From the NCBI GenBank assembly GCA_033239125.1, contig BSWB01000001.1, positions 24,021,501 to 24,085,500 on the forward strand: DNA of 64,000 nucleotides, read 5' to 3'. Positions 1-11,200 of this stretch are shown in pieces. Source of the DNA: Fagopyrum homotropicum. Its lineage: Eukaryota > Streptophyta > Magnoliopsida > Caryophyllales > Polygonaceae. The notes beneath the pieces are model-generated. The model was not told the origin of the DNA. It saw nothing but the letters and a program-made list of their open reading frames with translations, and did no database searches. The translations under genes and the position numbers were made by a program. Each line of letters opens with the position of its first letter. Position 1 is the first letter of the stretch.

Positions 1-1
1 A

Positions 2-388
2 ATTGAAGCTTTAGAGAAGCAAAAAGAAGTGTATGAAGAAGAATTTGAGAAACTCTACGATGGGTAAGAAAACGTACGAAATCACGGCCAGTCGTGCTAT
101 TCCACGGCCGTGGAATCTACCAACATGACCGTAATCAGCTATTCAGAGGACTCCAGTAAGTTACACGGCCAAAACCACGGCCGTGGAACAAACAGAGGCC
201 CCGTAATTGACTTCCATGCCCAAAACCACGGCCGTGGAGGGAACAGGGGAGCCGTAATTTTGGGTGAATCTGAAGGAGATTGTATCTTCTCCACCACTTC
301 TCTTGACTCTTCTCCAACACCTTCTACATCCTTAGACACTTCTAAGGAAGCAACGGATACTCCTCAAGAGACTCCTATAGTGATGTAA
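2..388 (+). pseudogene. Element A: gag-protease tail and protease-RT linker with in-frame stops
   Basis: Frame 2 reads a short glutamate- and lysine-rich peptide to a TAA at 65-67, then continues through a linker to a second TAA at 386-388. The linker corresponds in position to the stretch of element B between protease and RT (about 10380-10680). It carries three copies of the palindrome CCACGGCCGTGG (102-113, 175-186, 226-237), which are translated as repeated NHGRG peptides. Across the second stop the reading frame matches B (PVVELKQLP in B against PIVM-stop-LKPLP here). A one-base change of a glutamate codon explains that stop. Whether the first stop is a mutation or separates gag from pol naturally cannot be decided, since no second intact copy is in the window. 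Confidence 0.7.
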
Positions 389-3291
389 TTGAAGCCACTT
401 CCTACACATCTAAGGTATGCATTTCTAGGACCTAATTCTACCTTTCCGGTAATTGTTAGTTCCGATTTGAGTATTGACGAACATAGTAAGCTCATGGTTG
501 TTCTTAAGAAACATAGGAAAGCCTTAGGGTATACTATAGAGGATCTAGTAGGAATCAAACCTTCACTATGCATGCATAAGATCCTAATGGAAGAAGACTT
601 TAGAACTTCGCGACAACCTCAAAGGCGGTTAAACCCGACCATGAAGGAGGTTGTCAAGAAGGAAATTCTTAAACTACTTGATGTAGGTATCATATACCCT
701 ATCTCCGATAGCAAGTGGGTGAGTCTCGTACAGGTGGTTCCAAAGAAGGGAGGAATGACGGTCATCACCAATAAAAACAATGAACTCATTCCCACGCGAA
801 CCGTAACCGGATGGAGGATGTGCATAGATTACCGGAAGCTAAACAACGCAACGAGGAAGGATCACTTCCCACTACCCTTCATCGATCAAATGCTTGAGAG
901 GTTAGCACAACACTCACACTTTTGCTATCTTGACGGTTATAGTGGTTTCTTTCAGATCCCGATACATCCGGACGATCAAGAGAAGACCACATTCACGTGT
1001 CCGTGGGGAACGTTTGCGTATAGGAGGATGCCGTTTGGGCTTTGCAACGCCCCAGCCACCTTTCAAAGGTGCATGATGGCTATCTTCTCGGAGTACATAG
1101 AGGAGATCAAGGAGGTCTTTATGGATGATTTCTCCGTTTATGGTTCTTCTTTTGATAATTGTCTTTCTAACCTTGCTCTTGTGTTACAAAGGTGTGAAGA
1201 CACTAACCTAGTTCTTAATTGGGAGAAGTGTCAATTTATGGTGAAAGAGGGCATTGTATTAGGACACTTAGTCTCTAGTAGAGGGATTGAGGTGGAAAAA
1301 GCTAAGATAGAGACAATAGAAAAACTTCCTCCCCCAACTTTGGTGAAAGGGATAAGAAGTTTTCTAGGACATGCTGGATTCTATAGGCGTTTCATAAAGG
1401 ATTTTTCCAAGATATCAAAACCGCTCACTAATTTATTAATGAAGGATGCAGTTTTTGATTTCTCGCAGGAATGCTTAGATGCGTTTAATATGATTCGGGG
1501 AGCTCTAATCTCAGCCCCGATTATCCAACCTCCGGATTGGAATCTTCCCTTTGAGATTATGTGTGACGCAAGTGACGTAGCCATAGGAGTTGTGCTTGGG
1601 CAAAGAAAGGAAGGACGAACCCATGCCATTTACTACGCTAGCAAGATGCTAGATGAAGCGCAGCTCAACTACGCCTCTACCGAAAAGGAATTTTTAGCAA
1701 TTGTATATGCATTTGAAAAGTTTCACTCTTATCTTGTAGGTGCTAAGGTGATTGTGTACACGGATCATGCTGTGATCCGGTATTTGCTTGCGAAGAAGGA
1801 TGCGAAACCAAGGCTGATTAGATGGATTCTTCTCCTACAAGAATTCGATCTAGAGATCCGTGACAAGAAGGGTTCGGAAAATTCTGTTGCGGATCATTTG
1901 AGTCGTCTACCACATCTAGAAGACGACCATCTACCTATAGATGACTCCTTTCCGGACGAGCATTTACACATCATAGAGGAGTGCATCGACGTGATCACAA
2001 AAGGTAACGAACCATGGTTTGCTGATTTTGTTAACTATTTGGTTTGCCAGGAATTACCACCCGGATTATCCTACACACAAAGAAAGAAGTTCTTTAAGGA
2101 TGTTCAGGAATACTTTTGGAATGAACCTCTCCTCTTTATGAGAGGTCCGGACGGCATCATTCGGCGATGTGTACCGGAAGATGAGATGCAAAGTGTCATC
2201 CGTCATTGTCATTCACTACCTTGTGGAGGACACGCTAGTTCGAACAAGACTAGCGCTAAGGTATTGCAATCTGGATTCTTTTGGCCTACTTTGTTTAAAG
2301 ATGTGCAAACCTTTGTTTCCTGCTGCGATGCTTGTCAAAGAACAGGGAACATATCTAGGAGGAACGAGATGCCTCTTAACAACATCCAAGAGGTGGAGAT
2401 CTTTGACGTTTGGGGAGTAGACTTCATGGGACCATTCCCATCATCTTGTGGAAACCAATACATACTTTTAGCGGTAGATTATATTTCGAGATGGGTTGAA
2501 GCAATTGCCTCTCCCACCAATGATGCCATGGTAGTGGTTAAGTTCTTTAACAAGACCATCTTCCCACGATTTGGGACACCACGGACTATCATTAGTGATG
2601 GAGGTTCTCACTTCATTGCCCGACGTTTCAAAGCTCTTTTAGCTAAGTATGGGGTGACTCACAAGATCGCCACCCCTTATCATCCACAAACTAGTGGACA
2701 AGTGGAGATCTCAAACTGGGAAATTAAAGGGATCCTAGAGAAGACGGTTTCAAAGACAAGGAAGGATTGGTCTTTGAAGCTAGATGACGCATTATGGGCA
2801 TACCGGACTGCATATATAAGACTCCCATCGGAACAACACCATATAACCTTGTGTATGGGAAGTCTTGTCACTTACCGGTAGAGTTGGAGCACAAGGCGTA
2901 TTGGGCAATAAAGTGGTTGAACTTCAGCATGAAGGAAGTGGGAGAGAAGCGTCTTTTGGACCTCAATGAGCTTGAAGAACTTCGCTTGAACGCCTACGAA
3001 AACGCCAAGATCTATAAAGAAAGAGCGAAGCGTTGGCATGATAAGCATATCATCCCAAAGGACCTCAAAGAAGGAGATCAAGTTCTCCTCTTCAATTCAA
3101 GGCTTCGTCTCTTTCCAGGTAAGCTTAAATCTCATTGGACTGGACCTTATCTAATCAAACGTGTTTTTCCCCATGGTGCAGTTGAAGTATGGGGTGAAAA
3201 GGGCGGAAGCTTTAAGGTGAACGGTCAACGACTCAAGAAGTATACACCGGAACTCCAAGCTGAAGAGTTTGCGCCCACCACACTCGAATAA
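389..3291 (+). pseudogene. Element A: pol (RT, RNase H, integrase), frameshifted
   Basis: A Ty3/gypsy polyprotein region. RT comes first, with the catalytic FMDD box at about 1118-1129. RNase H follows, with CDASD near 1563 and TDH near 1760. Integrase has an HHCC zinc-binding N-terminus at about 2200-2345 (ending CCDACQ) and a DDE core: D of GVDFMG near 2418, D of ISDGG near 2590 and E of GQVEIS near 2700. The frame ends early at 2881. The true frame continues at 2794-3291 as the integrase C-terminus, ending in the conserved FKVNGQRLK segment. The break is a two-base expansion of a TA run near 2810-2817. All catalytic residues I could check are present, so the lesions are a nonsense codon just upstream and this frameshift. 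No Tat-type second RNase H was seen, which fits Athila. Confidence 0.9.
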
Positions 3292-3304
3292 GTGCGAATA
3301 TGTC

Positions 3305-3356
3305 TAGCTACGGACCTTAAACAAGCGCTTCTTGGGAGGCAACCCAAGGTATTGCA
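3305..3356 (+). other. Element A: conserved post-pol block with stem-loop
   Basis: The run CTTGGG-AGGCAA-CCCAAG (3331-3348) forms a perfect 6-bp stem with a 6-base loop, starting 40 bases after the pol stop codon. The block, including the flanking ACCTTAAA and CAAGCGCTT, is nearly identical in element B at 12376-12426, although sequence on either side differs. I recall the same hairpin after pol in other plant Athila-like elements, but could not check this. A role in RNA processing, packaging or translation of the following ORF is inference. Confidence 0.7.
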
Positions 3357-3524
3357 CTTACGTTTTTGTTTTTGATTCATAGATTAGAATAGTTTAGACG
3401 TTTTATTTTGTTTTGCCTTCGATACCTTCCAGTATGTTCATGTCTTTTGATGTAGGATCAGTGGAAGAGAAAGGGAGAAAAAAAGGTTTGAAGAAAATTG
3501 ACGAAACTTGGACTTTTACACATT

Positions 3525-3687
3525 ACAGAGAGTTCCACGGCCAAAATCAAGGCCGTGACAGCTACAGTGACCGTAATTTGCAAAAGCCTGAGAAAAATCA
3601 CCAAAACCACGGCTCCGTACAATTCCACGGCCGTGGAAACCCCCGAGTGACCGTAATTTTCAAAAAATTTTACGGCCACTATAAAAA
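3525..3687 (+). promoter_or_regulatory. Element A: probable internal promoter upstream of post-pol ORF
   Basis: TATAAAAA at 3680-3687 is followed by a pyrimidine- and A/C-rich stretch without ATG that looks like a plant transcription start and leader. Two CCACGG-type modules sit just upstream (about 3535-3590 and 3605-3657), with an exact CCACGGCCGTGG at 3625-3636. The post-pol ATG at 4121 is 441 bp downstream. Element B has the same arrangement, with TATAAAAA at 12721 and ATG 436 bp downstream. Promoter function is inferred from motif, spacing and recurrence only. Confidence 0.5.
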
Positions 3688-4120
3688 CCACGTTTCTTCA
3701 CAAACACAACTAAAACCCCCAATTTCCACGCCCCTATTTCGCCGATTCAATCCCCTCTCTCTCAAATTCCCGTTCGTTAATCGTTTCGAACGATTCTTTC
3801 GCCAAAAGTGAAGCAAATTCAATCACCTACAAGATCCAAGCAACGATTCGAGCGGCAAATCACCGGAGAAGGCAGAATTTGGATTTTAAAATCCGAAAAC
3901 CTAGGTTTTTCACCTCTTCTCTTACTTTGTCGATTTACCTCAGTTTTTGCAAGAAATTTTAGGAGAACTGATTGAAATTGGATTGAAATTAGTCTAGGGC
4001 TGCTTGCTGTTGAATTTGGTGAAAATCTGTTGAGTTTTGAGAAATTTAGAGCCGAATCACGGTCTCTGGAAGAACCACGGCCGTGGAATTGCTAGAACAG
4101 ACCGTAATTTTCAAACTGAA

Positions 4121-5639
4121 ATGGATTTGGTTAGGAGAATGTCAGCTAGGAATAAGAAGAGGAAAGGTAATGCTTCCTCCTCCTCCTAGGCACCCGCTAC
4201 TGAGCCCCCATCACCACCATCACCACCTTCCCCTAGAGTTCCTAAAATCCATGAGGATTATCTCGATGCCTTAGAAAGGATCGAGAAGAGAGCGGTCATA
4301 GGACCTAGATATTTGTTGCTTGAGGACTTAGAGCCACTGAATGAGGTAAGAGACCTCACTTGGTTGTTGGATAGAGCCGGACTGATCATCTTCTCCGCTA
4401 TTCGGGAAGATGCATATGAGGAGATCACTAGGGAGTTTGTGATCTCATTTGAGCATAGTCACGTTGATAGGACTGTTTCTTTCCGGCTGATGGAGAGGAA
4501 CTATGAGTTCTCTATTAGAGAGTTTGGAGCCTTCTTTGGGTTCCATGAGACCTTCAATGGTCGATTCCCTAGTGGCGTGTACGCCAAAGAATTCTGGGAG
4601 GAGATTGCCATGGTGTAGGCCAGCGAGGACCGCTGGCAACCTGCTGATACTAAGGCTAAGTTGATTTATCACTTAGCCCTGAAGATTGCCCATAGAGTGC
4701 TTTCTGAGTGTCTCTTCCCTAGGACGGAGACACCTCAGAAGATCAAGACAGACGAGCTGTTTCTTCTTTACTGTATGTTGCATGGTAGGCCGGCTGACTG
4801 TGCCACCCTCTTAGCCTCTACTATGAGTAAGCTAAAGAATAAGAGGGCCGGCAATATTGGATACGGTGGGATGGTTACCCACCTTGCTAGACAGTTGGGC
4901 ATTGACTTCTCTGCGTGCACCGGGATTGCAGCTAGACCTCTAGGACTCCAGAGCCTCATGACTAGAGGCATCATCTTTCCTAGACATAGAGGTCCACCTA
5001 CCGCTGCCATGCCTTGGGAGGGTAGAGGAGGTAGAGGGGTTACATGGCTTCCTGAGTACTCCATTATGGCTGGACGCCATAATTGGAAGGAGACATTCGC
5101 TGCTATGCATGCGAATAGATTAGTAGCACCTCCCTACGTTCCTCCTGAGCCACCCGTTGTAAATGAGGGGGAGATGAGAGGAGGTGAGGAGCATGATTTT
5201 GGTACCTTTCCGGATCAGCCGGACGCAGTTCCCGACCTTCCTAGACACTTCCCCCCGTCCCGCTAGAGCTTCTGGTTCTTCCTCTCGCCGTGCTAGTGTG
5301 AGCGAGACACCGACATGGATGGCGGACCCTCCTGCATGGTATGACACGCAGCCGGATTGGATGGGAGCTCCACCAGCTTGGCATGCCCAGCCACCACCTA
5401 CACCAGCACCGTCAGACGCACCAGCGTGGTATAGCCAGCCGCCGGGATGGTACGAGCAGCTGCCAGATTGGGCCACCGATCTTTCCAGTAGGGTCGGAGC
5501 CTTGGAGATCCGCGCAGATGCTAGGGATGCACGAGCCGACACGCATGACCGCATGATGAGAGATATTTACCGCCAGCAGTTTGGGCGGAACTATGATCCC
5601 GGCTTCTTCCCGTTTCCACCACCACCGGCACCCCAGTGA
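4121..5639 (+). pseudogene. Element A: post-pol ORF (ATHILA ORF-1-like), degenerate
   Basis: From ATG 4121, frame 2 encodes a protein homologous to the post-pol ORF of element B (shared blocks include the FSIREFGAFFGF region, FARTETPQK-like, IGYGGMVTHLAR-like and RPLGL). It resembles the family called ATHILA ORF-1 in plant retroelements, recognised from memory. It is broken by TAG at 4187-4189 and 4616-4618, and by a frameshift at about 5230-5266, after which frame 3 continues to 5639. The C-terminus has Pro/Trp-rich repeats (PAWY, PDW) and ends in a Tyr-Asp-Pro plus proline tail like that of B. Both TAGs can be explained as CAG to TAG. The ORF lies where Athila elements carry their env-like ORF, but I see no signal peptide or membrane helix. 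Confidence 0.75.
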
Positions 5640-5973
5640 TGATGATGATCTACCACTTTAGCCACTCCACCACCGTCTTGTGAGTTCTTTTTCTTTCTTT
5701 CTTTTCTTTATTTCTTTTTGAACATTAGGGACAATGTTTGTCTCAAGTATGGGGTGGGGTGTGACTATTCGTTTATAATAACTCTACTCACTTTGCTTGC
5801 TTTGATTGAGAACACCTTGCATGTTTCATTCCATTGTTACACGTTTCATTATCGCATTGCATGAAAAAGCTCTTGAAAAACCCATAAAAATCGAAAAATT
5901 TTGAAAATTTTGTGCTTCTAAGGATTGAGATGATTTCTATGATAATCACTACTTGTGAATTGAGTTTTGATGA
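5640..5973 (+). other. Element A: 3' noncoding segment left of element B
   Basis: No gene is present. A CT-rich tract (about 5685-5720) is followed by a polypurine-tract-like core, AAGTATGGGGTGGGGTG (5745-5761), preceded by GGGACAATG and GTCTC. The same composite follows the post-pol ORF of element B at 14641-14667. The last five bases (5969-5973, GATGA) are the left copy of the target duplication of B. Confidence 0.7.
5969..5973. repeat. Target-site duplication of element B, left copy (GATGA)
   Basis: GATGA lies directly before the 5' LTR and again directly after the 3' LTR at 17791-17795. A 5-bp duplication is the normal footprint of Ty3/gypsy integration. Confidence 0.95.
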
Positions 5974-7707
5974 TGATAGCATGAATTATAGTCTATATTT
6001 TGGGGTTTGTTTGGACGTTTTATCTTCAAAAATCTGCATGTTTGTATGTATAATATGTGATTCTATTACCATTTCATCTACCTTTGCGAGAATCGAGGTC
6101 TACACCTAGTTTCGTTGTAATTGCAGGTAATATGGTACGTTTTGCATCAAAAAGGAGCAAAAGGAGTCATTAGTCATTTGGAGCTACATCCAAGGAGCAT
6201 AGCCATGGATTAAAGATTTACTTTGGACCAGTTTTGAGAGATTTCACATTCAATTGTGATTCACCTCGGTTGACTACAGATTCACCTCGACCGAGGTGAT
6301 CCAGAGACGCCGACTCGACCGAGGCGAACACCTAGGACGCGGCGAGAATATTTTATTCTTGGTTGAGATCTTTTATCTTTGGAAGGTGATCTTATATTTT
6401 TGGGCTTGGCTCCTGGAAGGAAGGAGATATGCAGAATCATATATTTTACCTATATTTATGGGAGAATATCTTTCTAAGATTTATTATCTTTGAAGGGTTA
6501 TTTTCCTATAAAAAGGGTTGGATTTCCACAAATCCAGGATCACGCTATACCGTCGATCAGGGTTTACAGCAGCAGCAGCCTACTCAAGTTGGGAGAGTTG
6601 AAGAACCTTTTTGAAGGTTGAAGGAAGATTGAAGTCCATAGCTTTTATAGCTTTATTGAAGGGTTTTGTAAGATTGTCTTCAATTCCCTCAATTGTTGTC
6701 TTGTCTTTTTGGATTGTTATCCAAGGAACGCTTTGTTGTGATATTTGATTCAGTTATTGAAGTCTTTTCATTAAATTCTTCTTTGTTCAAATATTCACCT
6801 TCTTCCCATATATTTTAATACTTTCATTATGATGATGAGTGGCTAATTTCCTTGTGTGATTCTAGGGTGATTAGCTGAAGGTTGTGGGAAAAACGATGAT
6901 AGAATAATCTTAGATTCCAGTAGGATCCTGAAAGTTCGAGTCTTTAACCTTAACCCTAAGCATCTCGTTCAGTCGATGAACACCTCGGCCGGGGTGGAAA
7001 CTGGCTGACCGAGGTGACTTATCTGATCCATAACTGAGAGTTAAGTGTTAGAGTTTGCCAAATCCTGTTCTTATTACACCTTTCCTGGTTCAAAGCAAGC
7101 TTAGGATGAGACTTACCCGGTAATTCCTTAGTTTGTGTATTAACGATCATAAGTGTAGGTAATAAAGGTTTATCCTTTATTGGGGTTTGAATGTGCTTCC
7201 ATCCCATCTTTGTGAGTTAGCCTGAGACTTACCCGGTAAAGGTTGATTCTATTCCCTTAGATGGTGTGTTAGTTTGAGGTTATAGTTCTTTATCTTGATT
7301 CCTTGAGACTTACCCGGTAATAGGAGTTACGGTTTAGGATTAGTGTGTAGTGAGACTTACCCGGTGATCTACTCCACTTTAGTAACACCTTCCCCACGCA
7401 AAAATCTCAGCTTTGTCCGCTTATCTATAGATCTTGAGTTGGAACCACAACTAGATGCTTTAATCCCTAGAATTGCATGTTTGCTTTATTGACTTCTTAT
7501 TCATCTTTGATTGTGTTAATTGCTCTTGTGGTTAGAATTGATATAGCACACCGTATTGACTTTGTTTCACCGAGTCCCTGTGATCGACCCCTGGAATTTT
7601 CTTGCTTTTACTACGATTGACCCGTACACTGCGGGTTCGCATCCTTGTTTTAAGCTTAAGTCTAGGGTTATAAATTTAAAGCTTGCACACACCGTTTGGA
7701 GCGAACA
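5974..7707 (+). repeat. Element B 5' LTR
   Basis: 1734 bp, starting TGATAGCATG and ending GAGCGAACA, bounded by GATGA and by the primer site. It contains CCTCG/CGAGG modules (6261-6325, with exact CCTCGACCGAGG at 6285-6296, and 6975-7018), a TATA box at 6507-6515, and four copies of GAGACTTACCCGGT (7108, 7224, 7305 and 7352) in what should be transcribed R-U5. Compared with the 3' LTR it differs at six sites, four transitions and two transversions. Confidence 0.95.
6507..6515 (+). promoter_or_regulatory. Element B LTR TATA box
   Basis: TATAAAAAG in the middle of the LTR, with inverted-repeat modules about 190-245 bp upstream. The start of genomic RNA is expected about 30 bp downstream. The 3' LTR has the identical motif at 16590-16598. 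Confidence 0.65.
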
Positions 7708-7713
7708 AGTTTT

Positions 7714-7730
7714 TGGCGCCGTTGCCGGGG
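7714..7730 (+). other. Primer-binding site, tRNA-Asp
   Basis: TGGCGCCGTTGCCGGGG begins seven bases after the LTR end. It is the exact complement of the 3' end of plant tRNA-Asp(GTC) including CCA, the primer typical of Athila-type elements. The site is undamaged, in contrast to related sites at 24586, 26987 and 54397. Confidence 0.9.
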
Positions 7731-7799
7731 ACTTGGTCTAGACCGAGCCGGTACGGTTTGCTCTTGGGGCGCTTGCCCCGTTTCATCTAACCACTCTAC

Positions 7800-8210
7800 T
7801 TGAGTGACGACTTTCGCAGGTTCTTTCTTAGGTATATGCGAAGAACCCGCGCTGGGAAGGAAATCGTTCCTTACGATCCCGAACCAGAAAAGACATACAA
7901 GCGACGCTTAAGAGAAACGAAGATGGCCCAACAAGACGATCGCGATCTTGCGGCCGAATTAAAGGAGACGCAAGAGCTGCTGCGTCTCAGTAAAGAAGAA
8001 TTAATGCAAGAGAAAGAAGAGAATCGCGCCAGGACAGCAGCAATCAAAGCTGAGATTGCAGTCATACGAGACCAGATTCTACTTCGACCGAGGGAAGATC
8101 CTCCTGTTGATCCTCGACCGATGCAGAATCCAGTAGCTGATCCTCGACCGAGGCAGATTCCAGTACCTGACGCCCCGGCCGATGTACTTCCACCTCGGAT
8201 GCCAGTCTGA
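7800..8210 (+). CDS. Element B: gag N-terminal segment, in-frame TGA before the main ORF
   Basis: This 136-residue frame is in phase with the main gag-pol ORF starting at 8253, separated from it only by TGA at 8208-8210. The MRRTR...EIVPYDPE...TYKRR start resembles the N-terminus of Athila-type Gag (compare MRRVRDPN...EIERTLQRQ at 24722). It continues as a charged segment likely to form a coiled coil (about residues 40-95) and ends in a proline-rich tail encoding CCTCGACCGA modules (about 8085-8200, exact CCTCGACCGAGG at 8142-8153). Gag may therefore be one protein interrupted by a nonsense mutation, read through the TGA, or expressed from ATG 8253. The first codon shown is not ATG; the first ATG of the Gag-like segment (MRRTR) is at 7833. 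Confidence 0.6.
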   Translation: MSDDFRRFFLRYMRRTRAGKEIVPYDPEPEKTYKRRLRETKMAQQDDRDLAAELKETQELLRLSKEELMQEKEENRARTAAIKAEIAVIRDQILLRPREDPPVDPRPMQNPVADPRPRQIPVPDAPADVLPPRMPV

Positions 8211-8252
8211 GATGTTCTTCTTGCAGGAATTCCACAAACCCTAGGTCAAAGG

Positions 8253-11200
8253 ATGGACCCTAATCAACAACTGAGGCGTCCAGGAGTGAACCTAGGAGAT
8301 CCAGCAGATCATGACTACGAACTTCGACCGCAAGTTTTAGCCATGATCCGCCAATGCCAATTCGGAGGGCTAGAGAAAGAGTCGCCGCATCAACATCTTC
8401 AAAACTACGAGATCTTGATGGAAACCTTACGACCTCCCAGAATTGAGAATAACAACTACAAGGTAAGACCTTTTTACTTTTCTTTAAAAGATAGAGCTCT
8501 TACTTGGTATCAATCTCTTCCTCCAGGAAAAATCAGCACATGGGAGGAGATGACCACGGAATTCTTAACCAAATTCTTTCCCCCCTCAAAGACCGCCGAA
8601 ATGAGAGGGAAGATCAATGCTTTCATTATGAAGGACAAGGAGAGCTTGTCCAAATCTTGGGAGCGGTTCAAGGATATCCTTTTGGATTGCCCACATCATG
8701 GGATTCCAAAGATCGAGTTGTTGGAGATCTACTTCAAAGGGCTGGACGGAAGCACCCAGTTCAATCTCCAACTACTCTCCGCCGGCACCTTCATGGACAT
8801 GGCGATTGATGAGGCTTGGGACTTCATTGAGAAGCAAGCCTTGCACATGGAGAAATATACCCACCAAGGAGCTGAAGGTGGAGTTAAAAGAGTCAACTTT
8901 CAAGAGACTCAATCCAACAACAATCAACTCACGTCATTGAAGAACGACGTGAAGCAATTAAAGGAGCTCTTGATGGCTCAAACTAAGAAGGAAGAGCAAG
9001 GGCAAAGGAACAACAACAATAACGGGTACCGTAACAACAACAACAACGGTTCCCGAAACAACAACTACAACAACAACAATAGAGGATCCAATAGCAACAA
9101 CTGGAGGGCGAATAACCAAAATCACGGTAACAATCATTCAAACTCCAATTCTAATGATTCCTCTAACCCTTTCCTCTCTCCCCCTTCTTCTTCTTCTTCT
9201 ACTCCATTGAAAAGCCAAGGGCAAGGATCAAGTTCGTCTCAGCCAGAAAAGAAAGACGCAGTTCTGGAGGCAATCTTGATCAAGCTTAGCGCTATGGAGA
9301 ATTCTATGACTTCATTTTCGAGGGCCCAAAAGTCCTTCGAACAACAACTTGCTAATAGGGCGAATGAAGCGCCAAGAGATCCAGGGAAGCTTCCAGCAAA
9401 GACGGAAACTAACCCTAAGGGCCAGTGCATGGCCATAACGACGAGGAGTGGACTCAAAACTGCAGATCCAGTACCTCGCTCGACGCAGACCACCTCGGTC
9501 CAGATCCAGTCGAAGAACATCTCGACCGATATGCCAACCGAGGCGGAGCAACAGAAAGCAGGAGGAACGACAGAAACTTATGTTCCACCCCCTGCATATA
9601 AGCCACCACTTCCATTCCCTCAGTCCAGAGCCAGAGCACATCTTGACAAGCACTTTGGTAAGTTTCTTGACTTGATGAATAAGCTACATATTAATATTCC
9701 TTTCCTTGATGCTATTTTAGGTATGCCCGCCTATGGGAAGTTCTTAAAAGAGATCTTATCAAGGAAGAGGAAGCTGGAGGATGTTGGTGAAGTTAGGATG
9801 ACATCTAAATCTTCGGAGCTTATCAAGATCATGAAGGAAAAGATGTCACCTAAGTTGAGAGATCCCGGCTCATTTTGCATTCCCATTCAAGTTGGGGATG
9901 TAACTTGTGAAGCCCTTTGTGATCTAGGAGCCAGCGTGAGCATCATCCCGCTGGAGCTATGCACGAAGATCGGTCTTGGAGAGCCCAAGCCGGTCAAGAT
10001 TCGACTCTACATGGCGGATCGCTCCATTACCCATCCCGTGGGCATCTTGGAGGACGTTCCGGTCAAGTTAGGTAACTTCTATCTACCCATAGATTTTGTC
10101 GTACTTAACATTCCCGCAGATTATCCTGTTCCTATTATTCTCGGGAGGCCATTTCTAGCAACTTCGGGTTGCAACGTGGATTGCAAGAACGCCAAGTTGA
10201 AATTCAACGTTGGTGGCGATGAGGTGGAGTTCGCTCTACTTGCAGCCATGAAAGGGGAGCAACTAATTGATGATATCTTCAACATCTACGATGAAGAAGA
10301 ATCAAGAGAATTGGTGAGCTCTATCCTTATTAACGATCCACTCGAAAGAGTTATTAGCTTCAGTTTAATGGAGGAAGGTATAGATGCTTCTTGTGATGCA
10401 GATATACGGAGCTTGAAGGCACTGGAAGAGGATCCAGGAGCTAAAACTGAGAAGCTAATCCAGGAGACGAAGATCTCCAGTCTCGAATCCAGTAGCAGTA
10501 CCTCGACCGAGGCACTTTCTGGACTGAGCGAGGCGACCGAAGAACATCTCGGTCAACGCCTATGCGCCTCGACCGAGGTCGAAGGCGAGATGATTCAAAC
10601 TGAGACTTCATCAAGTCCAGTTTCTGATACCACTCCACTGGAAAGAGGAAGCATGGATTCCCCCCAGAAAACACCCCCAGTCGTGGAGCTTAAACAGCTC
10701 CCCAATCACTTGAGGTATATCTTTCTTGGACCGGATTCTACTTATCCCGTTATTGTTAGTGCTTCCCTTTCCGAATCTGAATTGTCTAAGTTAATGCATG
10801 TCCTGAGAAAGCATCGAAGGGCTATAGGTTACACTATGGATGATCTTATTGGCATTAAACCTTCTTTCTGCATGCATAAAATTCTAATGGAAGATAATCA
10901 TAAGACTTCACGGGAACCTCAGAGACGGTTAAATCCGATCATGAAAGAGGTTGTGAAGAAAGAAGTTCTTAAGTTGTTGGATGCAGGTATTATTTATCCT
11001 ATCTCGGACAGCAAGTGGGTTAGCCCGGTGCATGTCGTTCCGAAGAAAGGAGGGATGACCGTTGTGACGAACAAGAACAACGAGTTGATCCCAACAAGGA
11101 CCGTTACGGGCTGGAGAGTTTGCATCGATTATAGGAAGCTGAACACGGCGACTCGGAAGGATCATTTTCCGCTTCCCTTCATTGATCAAATGCTCGAACG

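Noticed and set aside
4121..5639. Calling the post-pol ORF an envelope gene
   Set aside because: Position fits the env-like ORF of Athila elements, but no signal peptide, membrane helix or glycoprotein-like cysteine pattern is visible in A or B.
7108..7365. Repeated 14-mers as a CRISPR-like array
   Set aside because: Only four copies with unequal spacing, inside an LTR of a plant retroelement.
9001..9160. Asn-rich AAC/AAT repeats in B as a zinc-knuckle nucleocapsid
   Set aside because: No CX2CX4HX4C motif occurs there; it is a low-complexity linker.
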